Source: Margaritifera margaritifera (Eukaryota; Mollusca; Bivalvia; Unionida; Margaritiferidae). From it: DNA of 64,000 nucleotides. The notes under the pieces were generated by a model. That model ran no database searches. It saw nothing but the letters and a program-made list of their open reading frames with translations, and had not been told where the DNA came from. Positions within the stretch are counted from its first letter, which is position 1; each line of letters begins with the position of its first letter. Location of the stretch: the NCBI GenBank assembly GCA_029931535.1, contig JAQPZY010001548.1:616001-680000 (forward strand), read 5' to 3'. The position numbers were made by a program, and so were the translations under genes. This document shows, piece by piece, positions 1-10,917 of this stretch.

Positions 1-1145
1 TATTGAGTCTTTGATTAAAAATCGGACATCCTTTGGCAGACGTGAGATAAAAAGGAGAGACCAACCAAAAAATGATTTCAGTAGAAACACTTAAGCATTT
101 CGATTTTTTGTCTTGTTTAACTATTATTGCATTGTTCAAGATGTTTCAAGAGGAATATTACATTTTTTTAAAAGTTCATGTCAAAATGCAAAAACATGTA
201 CTTTCTTCCAATGCTAAAAAACCACCAGCTAAGAAATATTGCAACAAGTTCAGCAATGCCTGAAAATCAGAGCTTAAGTGTGTGCAGGCGAGTAGCAAAG
301 ACCCTGAGTTTGCATTGTGTGTTTCATGCAAAGTGGATTTTAAGATAGTATATGGAGGAAGAAATAATACCACCAGGCATCTGCAGACACCATCACATAG
401 GGGCAATGATTCTTCTGTAGCAAACACCCCCACTTGGAAGATCTTATTTGAGACTGGATCAAAAGTGGATAAAGTGGCACTTGTAGAGACTTTGTTTGCA
501 AATTTTGTGGCAGAGCACAATTACCTCATAGCAGATCATTTTACTAAACTGGTTAAAGTTATGTTTCCTCACTATAAGATTGCACAGAAATGTTCATGCC
601 ATTGTACAAAGACAACACACATTGCCACTCAGGCCCTAGTCCCTCACATTCTAATGCAGGTACAGAGAGGACATTCTTTATTCTTCACAATATACAAAGT
701 GATTCAATGAAAAATCTAGATCAGAAAACTATTGAGAGCCTGTCAAGTGTGAAACTTAATAATCATAACGCCATTAGTGGTCACCAGTCATTGATCTTGT
801 GAAGGGAACTAGAAATGCTTAGGGGATTTTATTAAATAATTTTGCAATGAACTATGAAATATACAACTCTTCCTTTTTCATTTAATTGACAAAACAATGA
901 CTCATATTCATTATTTATTATTGTAACATTCTCTGTCAGAATTAAATCATGTTCAAAACTTGCTGTTTTATTATAGCATGATACATATTATAGCAAAAAA
1001 TATGCTTTTGTTTTGTTTTCAACACACTTAAATTACATAAAATTTATATTGATAAAAAATCCACTGGTTTAGAAGCCAATCTAATGATCAAAATTTGTAA
1101 ATCTACTGGTCTGATGTTCTGGTTTTGTCACATGTATGAGAGTCC
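1..1145 (+). mobile_element. hAT family 1, copy 1: internally deleted element (starts outside window)
   Basis: The segment aligns over its whole length with the reverse complement of 16450-17750, including non-coding flanks. Shared 5' sequence is seen from about base 10 (ctttgattaaaaatcgg) and shared 3' sequence ends near catgtatg at 1140. The element carries the first and last parts of a hAT transposase with the middle missing. The left end lies before base 1, so terminal repeats and target duplication cannot be examined. Confidence 0.75.
282..802 (+). pseudogene. hAT transposase remnant: BED finger joined to C-terminal dimerisation domain
   Basis: The frame from 282 gives a BED-type zinc finger: Cys13, Cys16, His33 and His39, in CVSC and TRHLQTPSH contexts, after a CVQASSKDPEF block. 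A second conserved block follows (AEHNYLIADHFTKL, then MFPHYKIAQK). It runs at about 590-640 into an overlapping frame with the hAT C-terminal signature SHSNAGTERTFFILH and DQKTIESLSSVKL. In full-length relatives several hundred residues, including the catalytic DDE parts, separate these blocks. The protein is therefore an internal-deletion product and cannot be active. An upstream in-frame stop near 260 also cuts off the N-terminus. Confidence 0.75.
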
Positions 1146-1811
1146 ATTGTAGAACTGAAAATTTAGGTGGAAAACTACCCTCTAAATTTGAAAAAAAAAA
1201 GGGGAGTGGGAGTTGCTAAATATAAGTAAATAAGGTGGGGTGTGCAAAATGATGCACAATGTTCACGCATGGAGTTTATTTTTTCATATGATGTTATAGA
1301 AATTAGCATGAATTCTGCAATCACACATCCTAGAATAGATCCTGGAACCTAAAAGTAAATAGAAAAAGTTTCATGCCTTTAATCTAAAAATCCAAACATG
1401 GATTTCTCAAAGTACATGTAAGAATGACCTGTCCAATGCAGTTTGTTTTAACCAAAATCTATTTCCAATAATAAAATGGTGCACATTCAAAGTTTACAAA
1501 TGCCTGGAGTCTTGGATGTGAAGATGCCCAAAAAACTCAGTGATCAGTCTTACAACAAATATATGTTTGCTTCTAAATTACAACCAATGGATGTGCTCAA
1601 ATGTAAATTACCCTGTATGCAGCAGTTTGTCAAACTTTTCATCTGTCAGTCAATAAACAGCTAATTTTAAGTGGCTTTTGGGAGAATTAATGCCCAGTCC
1701 CTTTATATCACCTGTCTATGAGACACACACATTTGGTTGCCCACAAAGGGTAGAAAGGGACCTATGAGAATATGGCACAGGTTTTACCAAATAAATTAAA
1801 TTCTTAAGAAA
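1146..1811. other. No recognisable feature
   Basis: AT-rich sequence between the hAT relic and a microsatellite. Short open frames occur (for example 1476-1664 on +) but lack family motifs, splice support or a counterpart elsewhere in the window. Confidence 0.4.
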
Positions 1812-1820
1812 ATGATACAA

Positions 1821-1899
<79 letters not shown>

Positions 1900-1907
1900 A
1901 ATATCAT
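1812..1907. repeat. (TAA)n-(TTA)n hairpin microsatellite
   Basis: About nine TAA units run directly into about twenty TTA units, so the array is self-complementary. The flanks are inverted too: aatgata on the left and tatcatt on the right. It could form a long AT hairpin. Unlike the other ATT arrays here, no LINE 3' tail precedes it. Confidence 0.85.
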
Positions 1908-2605
1908 TGTTGTCCTGCTTTATTTTTTTCAACTTGTCACTAAACTTGTAGATTATGTAAAGCAATAGATCTTACTCTACCTATTAGGAAATTCCCTATG
2001 GTTGATCAAATTTCTTAACCATGTGGTTAGCAACCATTACTTGACATTAGTTTCTCTGTCGATACTGATGTTATCAGCCCAGTGACCTTTTTTTTAAAGG
2101 AATCAATGTCCGTTTTGGATTTTGTTGTTGTCAAGTAAGGTCCACACCCATCAAGTGTGCCAAAGAGATCCCCATATGGGGGCCACACCTGTAGCATGAA
2201 CTTTTGCAAACTTACGCCCTGGTGTTGTCATGTGATGGAAACCTCTCTTAGTGATCTGTTATGAGAAATTATTTAGGCTCCCCATTTTACCTTTTATGCA
2301 TTCTTATACTATAACTATTGTTCCAATCTAGCATGAAATTTCACAAATTCAATGAACAAATGCAAAAGTATGATTTATGGAAAAGCTGAAAAGTCGAAAT
2401 TCATTACAAAAATTAGACTACCTTCTCACCTTTAATATTTATATACATATAATATGTATTATTCTCTCTCATTAATACTCTCATTTTATTTCCAAAAATT
2501 GTCTTTTGTCAAGAGCAATATCTCAGATGTTTACAACTAATTACATGTTTCACATTTTCTTATGAAACCATGAGACATAAACAAAGTTAGCAATAATATT
2601 ACTAC
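1908..2605. other. Unassigned; minus-strand frame at 2027-2209
   Basis: This is the region downstream of SYCP2 exon i. The 60-residue minus frame at 2027-2209 contains WPPYGDLFGTLDGCGPY. I do not recognise it, it lacks clear splice sites in the phase needed by exon i, and it has no paralogue in the window. No other signal was seen. Confidence 0.3.
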
Positions 2606-2939
2606 CTGCTTGCTCATTCTCTGCCAGGGGTGTTTTATCCTTGTGTTTTGAAGGTAGTAAAGATACTTTTCCACTCGATTTCCTCTGTTGAGATTCCATT
2701 TTTTTCTTCACCATAATATGTGCGTCCTGGATGGGTTCAGATGTTCTAGTGTCTGGTTGGGTCTTAATGGAAGCTAAGCTGGAAGATCTGTCAATGTCAA
2801 CAGGTGCAGAGATATGAATAGGTGCTCTCATTGGTATGCATGGCACAGATATTTTCCTTTTTGTAGTGGTGGAGACCTGACTACTGGCTGAAACCTGGCT
2901 TGGTGGACAAATATCAGCAGGGGAGAACTCTTCTGCTTG
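2606..2939 (-). CDS. SYCP2: SYCP2 exon i: Ser/Thr/Lys-rich linker
   Basis: Acceptor ttatgtaattgcag, 334 nt, donor CAG|gtagta (phase 0 in, 1 out). The open frame starts QAEEFSPADICPPSQVSASS. It is rich in Ser, Thr, Pro, Lys and Gln, with a doubled SQVS motif and a basic stretch near KKKMESQQRKSSGK. No folded domain is visible. In SYCP2 a long disordered linker separates the N-terminal domains from the C-terminal coiled coil that binds SYCP3, and this exon would be its beginning. An unspliced frame runs on to 2550, but the GT donor makes 2606 the better end. Confidence 0.75.
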
Positions 2940-3298
2940 CTGCAATTACATAATACACAACAATGTAGATCAAAATAGAATGAATTAAATCCCATTCAAA
3001 CAAATATTTTCTAGTTATCATCTATCTCTCAAGTGCACTCATGCTCAATTTTCTTGCTTAAGGTAAGAAGGTTAGCATTAAGTTTCATTTTTCATAGTAC
3101 TTTATTATCTATAGAAACCAAACAGTAAGGTACAGATTGTACAAACACAGAACCTATGAAGCATGTTTATGGCACTCTAAAAGAGATACTGCTTTTTGAT
3201 AACTATTTCAGTATGTTCAAAATTTTAAATCAGAACATTTAAGCAATTTTCAATGTCATTTAGCACGAGTGTAGCTTAAAAATTATCAAGAAATAAAC

Positions 3299-3361
3299 CT
3301 GAATAGCAGACTCTTCTATTCTTGAAATCTTGACAGGTTCTGAGACTACTGAGACTTTCCT
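3299..3361 (-). CDS. SYCP2: SYCP2 exon h: linker exon
   Basis: Acceptor cttttacag, 63 nt, donor CAG|gtttat, phase 0/0. It encodes 21 residues beginning RKVSVVSEPVKISRIEESA. Basic and Ser/Val-rich sequence of this type follows the SLD in SYCP2 proteins and is poorly conserved, so assignment rests on strand, phase and splice sites. The donor (gtttat) is weaker than at the other exons. Confidence 0.68.
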
Positions 3362-3637
3362 CTGTAAAAGAAAAGTTACATACCCAATTAGCAAATATTT
3401 GGTAGAAATACATGAAAAGTTTACAGGAACATTACTTGAAAAACCTATGATATGAAAACTACTGAAGCCATTTGAATCTCTATTCAAATGTATTTTATAT
3501 TTGCTTTCATTTTAATTTAAAATATGCAAGAAAAATGCCAATCATAAAGTTTGTGTGGATGACTGCTGCCAAATTTCTCATATAAAAATGGCCCAAACTT
3601 CATGCAACATAAATTAATGTTGTTGATATGATTAGGT

Positions 3638-3902
3638 AAAAAAAAATATGTGTGTTTCCTATTGCACTGGTTTTAAAATTAGGGTAGGAAGGTAGGTTTT
3701 TTTTAAAAAAATTATTTTATTTTTTAAACATTATATATAAATCAAATAATATTTCAAGCGCTTCAAAGTACTGGGCAAAACCGGCTAAATTAGATGCACA
3801 AATCAATTTCAGCAATGTGATTTTTTGGTGGGGGGGATGCTAGGGTCAGTAATGAAAAACAGGGACGGTCGGCCAACCGGAAACACACATATTTTTTTTT
3901 TT
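3638..3902. mobile_element. Small MITE with TATGTGTGTTTCC termini
   Basis: Left terminus aaaaaaatatgtgtgtttcc (to 3659) and right terminus ggaaacacacatattttttt (from 3879) are perfect inverted repeats over at least 14 bp including the A/T tract. The interior of about 265 bp has no coding capacity. It includes a poly-T/poly-A stretch and a G-rich run (ggtgggggggatg). It lies in the intron between SYCP2 exons h and g. The superfamily is uncertain because no clear target duplication can be separated from the A/T tracts. Confidence 0.65.
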
Positions 3903-6900
3903 GCCTTAATAATTTTCAACTGTGTAGCAATTCAATGGAAAAACTACTTCCAATATCTTAATTATTTGGAATAAATCATATGACTGCTATATTTGTTAAA
4001 TTTTGACTGGTTGAATCACCAAAAGCAGCGTGTACAATACAATAATATCACCCTGTCATGCTTACAAACACACAAGGTTATAGGCTCTCCAGATGGCTTG
4101 AATTCCTGACATATGTTGTTTTCAGAAAATGGAGTTTTGCATCAGAGCCTTTCAGGCCAAAATTTACTGAGGAAAGGTATCTAGATTATCAATGAATTAT
4201 TTCCTTTCTCTAAGTGAACAAATAGACCACTTTTATTGATTTTTGTTGTTGAGCAAACTGTTGCTTAAACATCATACTTTACAGTGTTGCCTTTACATTA
4301 TTGTAGCAAAGAACATTGGCAGATTATAATTCATACAGTAAAACAATTACTGGGTTTGATTTTGGTTGATAAAAGGATTTTGTAAACAACAAATGTAATG
4401 ATATACAAATATCCACCTGAGAATATCATTTTTCTGTAGTTCACCAGAGATGTATATAGCACAAAAATTCGCAACTATAATCTATAGTAACTTTTCATAT
4501 CCAAAATTAGGTATCGACAAGAAGAAAATCCAGGTAAGTGCCTGTCTATGCTTGTGTAGTGGCAACTGAGTCGGTGACATAAACATCCCATGAATACAAA
4601 TTTACTACCGGTGTCACATTTATAACTGTTTTTAACTTAGATTATTTTGATAAATCAAAGTTTTATAGCTTATCAAATAGTGAAGACAATGAAGCAGCAT
4701 AATCTACACAACTAATACATGTCTGGCACTACAAGCAATAAGATCATATATGCTAAGTCAAGCTGTGTCACATGAGAAACATGATTTTAAATTGCCAAAC
4801 ATGAATTCCTATATATGCATTCATAACAAATGGGAAGAGGGAGGAAGGAATTATCAAAAACTACTAAAATATAATCTTCTCTGAATGAAAATCCTGATTT
4901 GGGAAAGTGTTTGGACCTTTTTAATGCCTTCAGCAAGGTACATTGTATCAACAAGTACCATCAATGACCTAAATATATCCAGACCCTCCAATTTATGGGA
5001 CACCATATTTTCAAACTTTATAATAATGTTCAAAACTGCAAAAATTTCTGGACACCAAGTACGTTTTTTAAATCAGATGAAAATAAAACATTCAAGTTGG
5101 AACATAAACTAAGGAATTTTTTACCTGTACTCAAAAACAGGTGTTTTAATGGATGACTGACATACTGTGAAACTGCTTTGATTATCCATCATTATCATTT
5201 GGATTTTTAAAAAAAGGTGTTGTCAATAGACAGCAATAAAAACAACTGACATATTCCAAAATAATGTGATTACATGTATTCAGTGTGATATATCCAAGGA
5301 CTTTGTGTAGACAATTCACATTCTCAGTAAAGTGGAGTAACTAATGTGTGAAATAGTCTTCAACCATGCATGTAGGTTATCATCTTTGTTTTTCCAGTAA
5401 GCTAAACTGGATTGACATTTACTTGTGATAAAGCATTCAACATCTCCAACAGAGAGTTTCACAAGTTCTTGTCATATCAGTTTTAATCAAGGCAAATTTT
5501 CCCTGCATAACTTCATTTTGGACATAGTTCAGTCTTCATAGTTTGAGTCTCATTACAAATAATGGTATTCCATTACTAAATTCCAGAGCTAGTCTAAGTG
5601 ATCTGGCTCATTTACATATTTAGGGCAATCATCACCATGTTTGGAGTTGTAGGTTCAAGCATTTTTTAAGGAAACTATGGATTATCTTCCAGATTTTCTG
5701 AGGTAAGATAATATAAATATGAATAATTTTGGCAATACAGTGTATTATCAAAAACAATCTTGATATTAGAGCTCACTCCAATCAGCAGTTTGCATACATT
5801 ATTATATTCTGAGTCACAGTAGTGATGATTGAGACTTATTGGACTTTAATCAATTGATTTTGTTAATATTTTACATCAATTCAAACAGATTAAGCAAAAT
5901 TATACCTGCTACAGTTCATGAACTTGCTCAGAGTTTACAGAAATTAAAGTAATTATATCACTGAAGGCTAGTCACTGGAAATATATAGTTATTGTTCACT
6001 TAATCACTAATATGGCAGTACATGTACAGGATGAACAGACTGAGATAGTTTTACAAACAAAGAGAAAAACAAACACCAGAAATGCAGACAGAATTTTTTT
6101 ATTTGTAAAAGAAAACACTGAGACATTATCATGAAAGTGTTCTTTATTTGCAAAAAAGGATATAAAGTAACTTTGGTTACCTAGATCATTTCTAACCAGC
6201 ATTGAACTTAATGGGTGCACTGACACACAATCCTGACAACTGAGATATTCATTTTCCAGACAAAATATTTGGGGAAAATGATCATTTTCATTAGTGCAAG
6301 AATAACCCAGACACGGAGAAAAGTAATTATTTTTTAATGTCCAGATATTTAGGTAAATGATGGTAATGAACAGGCTTTATAGCAAATGTTATGCAATAAA
6401 ATGCACAGTAGCTACCATTGTAAGCACATCTGGTCAGGAAACAGGTGCAATTTGCAGGGGAAGTACCTGTGTATTATAGTTTAGAATATAGTTGAATTGC
6501 TGATTTAAAAAAAATCCCTTAACTGATATCTGGTACTAGAATTGGAGCATATCTATTTTTGGAATTAAATATCAAATGAATAAGATGAACAAAAAATATG
6601 GTATACTGGTATTATTAATAAAGGAATAGTCATAAGAATGAACAAGATGAAATAAAAATAGAAGGAATATTAGCACTAATAGAGTCACAACTGGTTGTTA
6701 CACCTTTTAAAAGTTATGTAAGGGCCAAAAAAGTTTGATTTCAGTGTATCAATCATTATCATCTTACTCCACCTTACATATAAAATTGCTGCAAAATAAA
6801 GAGGCTACTTGAGCCAAAGAATATATTAGATAATTTTTAATTCATATGACATATCAGTTATCTAAGCTATGTGCAGTGACCCCCTTTCAACCATAAACCC

Positions 6901-7359
6901 ATCCCTCCCGCAAACAAGTCTGAAAAACCCCCAACCACTGTCAAGAAAGTTGGCAGGTGTTGAACATTTCCAGACCATTCAAATCTAAGACGTGAAACTG
7001 ACTCATAACTGAGACATCATTCACACAAATTTATTAGGGCACACAAAAAAAAAAAAATTAAAAAAATGACATTTTCAAAGAGTTGGATGTCGATGAAGAT
7101 CATTGTAAACCCATAATCCAACAAACTGACAACAGCTCTCGATGTGTGTAAGAGAGAGAGAGAAAATCTGTAATGGAGGGTCCCTCTGCTCATGTAATTT
7201 TTTTCTTAATGCTGAGGCTGAGAAATAATACAGATAAATGTAAAATAATGTTTTATATCAAAATAATTAAAAAAAAACTACAATTACAGAAAAATTAAGA
7301 AGCACTGGGTTTTTTTCTTCTTAAAAATGAAATTGAGATTTAAAAAAAGTGCTTTGCGA
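3903..7359. other. SYCP2 intron, no recognisable element
   Basis: About 3.4 kb of AT-rich intron. There are several frames of 60-76 codons (such as 4885-5112 on + and 5996-6226 on -), but none shows conserved motifs or splice context. A short (GA)n run occurs at 7148-7163. I found no repeat shared with the rest of the window. Confidence 0.4.
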
Positions 7360-7762
7360 TTGTGTCTGTAAAATTGTTATACATGATTTTTACCATTTGA
7401 AAATGTATCAAAATAAGTAATATGTTTCCACAAGAACTGAGCAGTTTGCAGAAAATTCATGCAGCTTTTAAGTAAAACCAAATCAAACTTGCACATGAAA
7501 GATGAAGAAATACATGAAACAGAACAACTTATATATTTTTAATGTAAGGGTAGTAATCTGGTTCTGGTTATCTAAAAAAATAGTATTTTTATGGTTAAGT
7601 AAGATACCTTTGTAAAAAGTTCTGCGATTTACATAAAATTTATTTATCTTTTAAGTGATACTAAATATGACTTCATTTAATAAAACATGAAGAAATGCAT
7701 AAATTAGGAACAATTATGTATCTGACAGATATGAAGAAAAGTTATTTCAAAGACATAATTTT
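7360..7762 (+). repeat. Satellite H, two degenerate monomers
   Basis: Two tandem monomers of about 185 bp, anchored on gaagaaatacat (7504) and gaagaaatgcat (7689). Each has a preceding caaatatgacttnattt block and a following acagat/gaagaaaag then ttatttcaaagacataatttt block. The same monomer recurs at 12330-12478, 13285-13572 and 14540-14700. Confidence 0.7.
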
Positions 7763-7770
7763 ATATATAC

Positions 7771-7809
7771 CGTATGTTCAGATCCCTCAAAGGGTTGACG
7801 CTCTACTGT
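7771..7809 (-). CDS. SYCP2: SYCP2 exon g: 39-nt micro-exon
   Basis: Acceptor attcttttcag, 39 nt, donor ACG|gtatat. It encodes TVERQPFEGSEHT in phase 0/0, compatible with exons f and h. It is short enough to escape most gene callers. Support comes from good splice consensus on both sides, an open frame in the required phase, and its place on the same strand in the gene. It is not conserved enough for me to recognise it at family level, so it could be an optional cassette exon or chance. Confidence 0.6.
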
Positions 7810-8454
7810 CTGAAAAGAATTTCTAGGAATCCAAGATAAGTCTGTTTCTTCTGTTGTTTTATTTTTCTTATCTTCTGAGTATTGAAACCATCTCTAATTT
7901 TCTTCTGAAACTCCAGCATGCCAAATTTGGTAACAAAAATATTTTCTTACATGTCTCAGTGAACATGTTCACAAGATATCTGTAAGTGGAGTACAAAATT
8001 GGTTGTCATACCCATTGGCCTTTAACCTGTTATCATAGATAGATGATCACTTAACTTCTTTCAGAAAATATCAATATACACCCACATGATAAGGTTCATT
8101 AAACCTATCATTCATATTTTTTGGGGAAAACAAAGTTATTTAAGTGGCATCATTCAAGATATTCTTCTAATATATCCACAACTTTGTTTGATTAAAATCT
8201 ATACTTGGTCATGTTGTCATGGTCACAAGCCAGTACAGCTAAAAACCTAAGTCAAGACCTTTGATATTAAAATCAATGTCCGAGTGCTGATTATCAACTT
8301 GTTCATTGGAATGCAACTAAATACAAAGTTTGGTCAAAATTCACTATTATATGTTAATGTTACTGTGTTCATAAGCTCAATGGAGTACACAAAAAAATGC
8401 AAGCAATGAGGTCTAATTTTCGAAAACTCCTTCACAAAAGCAAGGATATGTAGG
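7810..8454. other. SYCP2 intron, no recognisable element
   Basis: Non-coding, AT-rich, between exon g and a fragment of satellite A. No motif, repeat or splice-supported frame was seen. Confidence 0.4.
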
Positions 8455-8547
8455 AAGACAGATCTGCACCATTTTCATTTAGAACAAATAAAATATTGTG
8501 AGAAGTGTTGTAGTGAAAACCCCATGTAAATGCCATGATTCATGCAT
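8455..8547 (+). repeat. Satellite A fragment (left side of LINE A insertion)
   Basis: Contains the satellite A words caccattttcatttagaac, agaagtgttgtagtgaaaac and cccatg. The array resumes on the other side of the LINE at 9794, so LINE A lies inside satellite A. Confidence 0.75.
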
Positions 8548-9411
8548 TTTGGGACCACTCCTCTTTCTCATTTTCATAAATGATCTACCACTGAAAATAG
8601 GCAACTGTATTTCATCTACCGATTTTTATGCAGATGACACCACTCTATCAGATTTTAAACAGCTAAATTCAGACCTAGAGGTCTCCCTTCAGTCAGCCTT
8701 ACTTAGAATAGATTCCTGGTGTAAGGAAAATGGCATGAAAGTAAACACGGACAAGACTAAAGTATTAATGATTACTACCCAACAAAAAAGAGCAAAATTG
8801 GAAAATAACAATTTGAATCTCAAGTTGAATGAAATTGGTCTACAAATCGTAACCCATGTCAAAATCCTTGGAGTGATGGTTGACAACAACTTGCAATGAA
8901 ATGAACATATTCAAGTCATATATCATAAAGCCAAATTCATGTCTCTGGTTATTAAGCAAGATAAGGCCATATCTATCAACTAAACATAGGTTAATATATT
9001 ACAAAAGCTATATACAACCATACCCAGACTACTGTAATATTATCTGGGGAAACACTTCTGACAAGAATATTTGCAAATTATTCCGCTTGCAAAAAAGAGC
9101 TTGCAAACTCATCCTAGATAATGCTGAAAATATCCCAAATGCAATGAATAATATTAAAATGTTAACAGTAAGTGAACAAAATATTTTTGAGAAAGGCTAG
9201 ACTTATGCACAAAGTTTCAAACAATATGGCCCCATTATATCTCAAAGAACTATTTCATGCTAGAAAACAAGGCGACACTCCCAATTTAAGATCATTTTCA
9301 GCTAACCACCTCTGCATTCCAAAACCAAATAAAGAACTCTTTAAGAAAAGTTTTAAATATTCGGGGTCACTAATTTGGAATCGAATCCCAAAGAAAATTA
9401 GACAAATATAA
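8540..9411 (+). pseudogene. LINE A reverse transcriptase remnant
   Basis: The first frame (from 8498 if its fortuitous ATG is used) has RT catalytic YADD at residues 44-47, followed by W-C-K-E-N-G-M-K-V-N and the thumb region. At 8897-8899 a stop replaces the Trp codon seen in LINE B (LQW). A frameshift near 8930 moves to a second frame (8880-9200) with PYLSTKHRLIYYKSYIQPY and YCNIIWGNTS. A further frame change near 9190 leads to NMAPLYLKELFHAR and GTPNLRS-like sequence ending at 9411. The truncated frame lacks the endonuclease and RT domains 0-4, so it is dead. Confidence 0.82.
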
Positions 9412-9755
9412 ATGCATTTAATTATCATCTAGTTCAATGGATGAAAAGTGGAACCTGTTTGATTTGACAAATACATTACAACTTAAAGTATAAATTCTCA
9501 AACCTTCCATTTTGTTGTCTCACAATTTTTGTACTGTATATACACAATATAGCAAGTTGGATCATGTTCTTACAAAACTTTCTGTTTATTATGTCCATAT
9601 ATGCATGTAGCTTATTATCAATGCTTTATTATTATTATTATTATTATTATTATGCAACTATGTACATGTACTCTGTATGTAAATATGCATATAATGGAGG
9701 GCCACAAGGAGGATTAGTTCCATGCAACTAATTGTGTCACCCTCTTTAAATAAAG

Positions 9756-9792
<37 letters not shown>

Positions 9793-9793
9793 G
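8548..9793 (+). mobile_element. LINE A: 5'-truncated Jockey-group (CR1/L2/Daphne-like) retroposon
   Basis: Starts abruptly within the RT domain at the sequence encoding LGPLLFLIFIND and ends in an (ATT)n tail at about 9793. The 3' UTR has an internal (ATT)n at 9628-9652 and the end ctaattgtgtcaccctcttt then aaataaagtcattatt. The same 3' end is found on LINE B (33180-33310) and, diverged, on LINE C (13180-13285). Truncation at the 5' end and a simple-repeat tail are the usual results of target-primed reverse transcription. The family name rests on RT motifs only. Confidence 0.85.
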
Positions 9794-10215
9794 AGGAATA
9801 GTGATAAAATTTTCAAGATGGCCATTATGGTGCCATGTTGGAGGTCAGACGAGCACCATTTTCATTCAAAACCAGCTACATATCACTGTAGTGCTCAAGT
9901 GAAAACCCCACCTTGATACAACTATTCTTTCAGGAGTAGCAGCCATATACAGATTTTCAGGATTGCCATTAAGGCAGCCATTTTGGAGGTTAGCATCATT
10001 TTAATACTCGAACATCTATATATTGCAAGAAAGAAGGATTTTTTGTGGGTTTTCTTAATGTCAATATGGGCATCCATTCAGGAGAAATAGCTGTTACAAG
10101 ATTTATCAAATTTTGGGAAGTCATATTTGCATCATTTTCATTTAGAACCAACTACATATAGTAAGAAGTGTTTTAGTGAAAACCCCATGTCGATATGACC
10201 ATTCCTTTCAAAACA
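9794..10215 (+). repeat. Satellite A, right side of LINE A insertion
   Basis: Two to three degenerate monomers with caagatggccat, gccattttggaggt, caccattttcatt and tgaaaaccccat. It continues the array interrupted by LINE A. Confidence 0.75.
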
Positions 10216-10917
10216 AGTAGGTGCAGGGTACATACAGATTCAAAAGTAGAAAATGTAAGAACTTTCAAAGACACATGATAACAGTTTTCCAGGACCAAAT
10301 TCATAATAATTCATGAGATGGTCAATAGTTTTGTTATTAATATATCCTTATGAGTCACAATACACATCACTAAATGAACAGTTTCATCAAATATAATCCA
10401 AGTTCAAAAGTCTCATGAATAGCATTAGTCTATTATTAGTACATCCTAACAAATAGCAATACACATCACTGAATTATGAATAAACAGTGTTGTTAAAATA
10501 ATAATAAAAATCACTGAATCCACAGTATCATTAATAATATTAGGCTATTATTAGTATATTTTTGTACGAAACACCCCAAAAACTATCACTGAATAACAGT
10601 TTCATCAATTGTAATCATTACACTTCCAAATGTTGCGAGTTATATGACTTTCCTTTCACAGCAACTGAACTGCTTGGTAATGGTGCTGTCATTGAACATA
10701 AACTTGAAGATGCTGCTAATTCCTTAAAAACAATGGTTTATGATGAAACTGATAAACCAGGATATCTCTGCCACTACTGTCTGATTAGTTGTCATGAAGC
10801 ATTGGATTGTACATGCATATGATGATGCAGAAGGCAAAGCAGATGTGGTCATATTAATCCCAGCTATTCATCTACTGCCTTGAAGAAATCTTCCATGCAT
10901 CCTGACTTCAAGTACTG
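10216..10917. other. Unassigned spacer with a short tandem repeat and an unidentified frame
   Basis: At 10318-10625 three degenerate units share ctattattagtacatcc-like and cacatcactgaat-like words. A plus frame at 10562-10822 (86 codons) includes ELLGNGAVIEHKLEDAA and KPGYLCHYC. I do not recognise it. Its Cys/His-rich end could suggest a zinc-binding fragment, but nothing supports expression. Confidence 0.35.

Noticed and set aside
1716..1907. Minus frame with poly-Ile/poly-Leu
   Set aside because: Translation of the TAA/TTA microsatellite. The same applies to frames over the ATT tails near 9750, 13240 and 31270.
10562..10822. 86-codon frame with a Cys/His-rich end as a zinc-finger gene
   Set aside because: One open frame without splice sites, a paralogue or a complete finger pattern. 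Kept only as unidentified.
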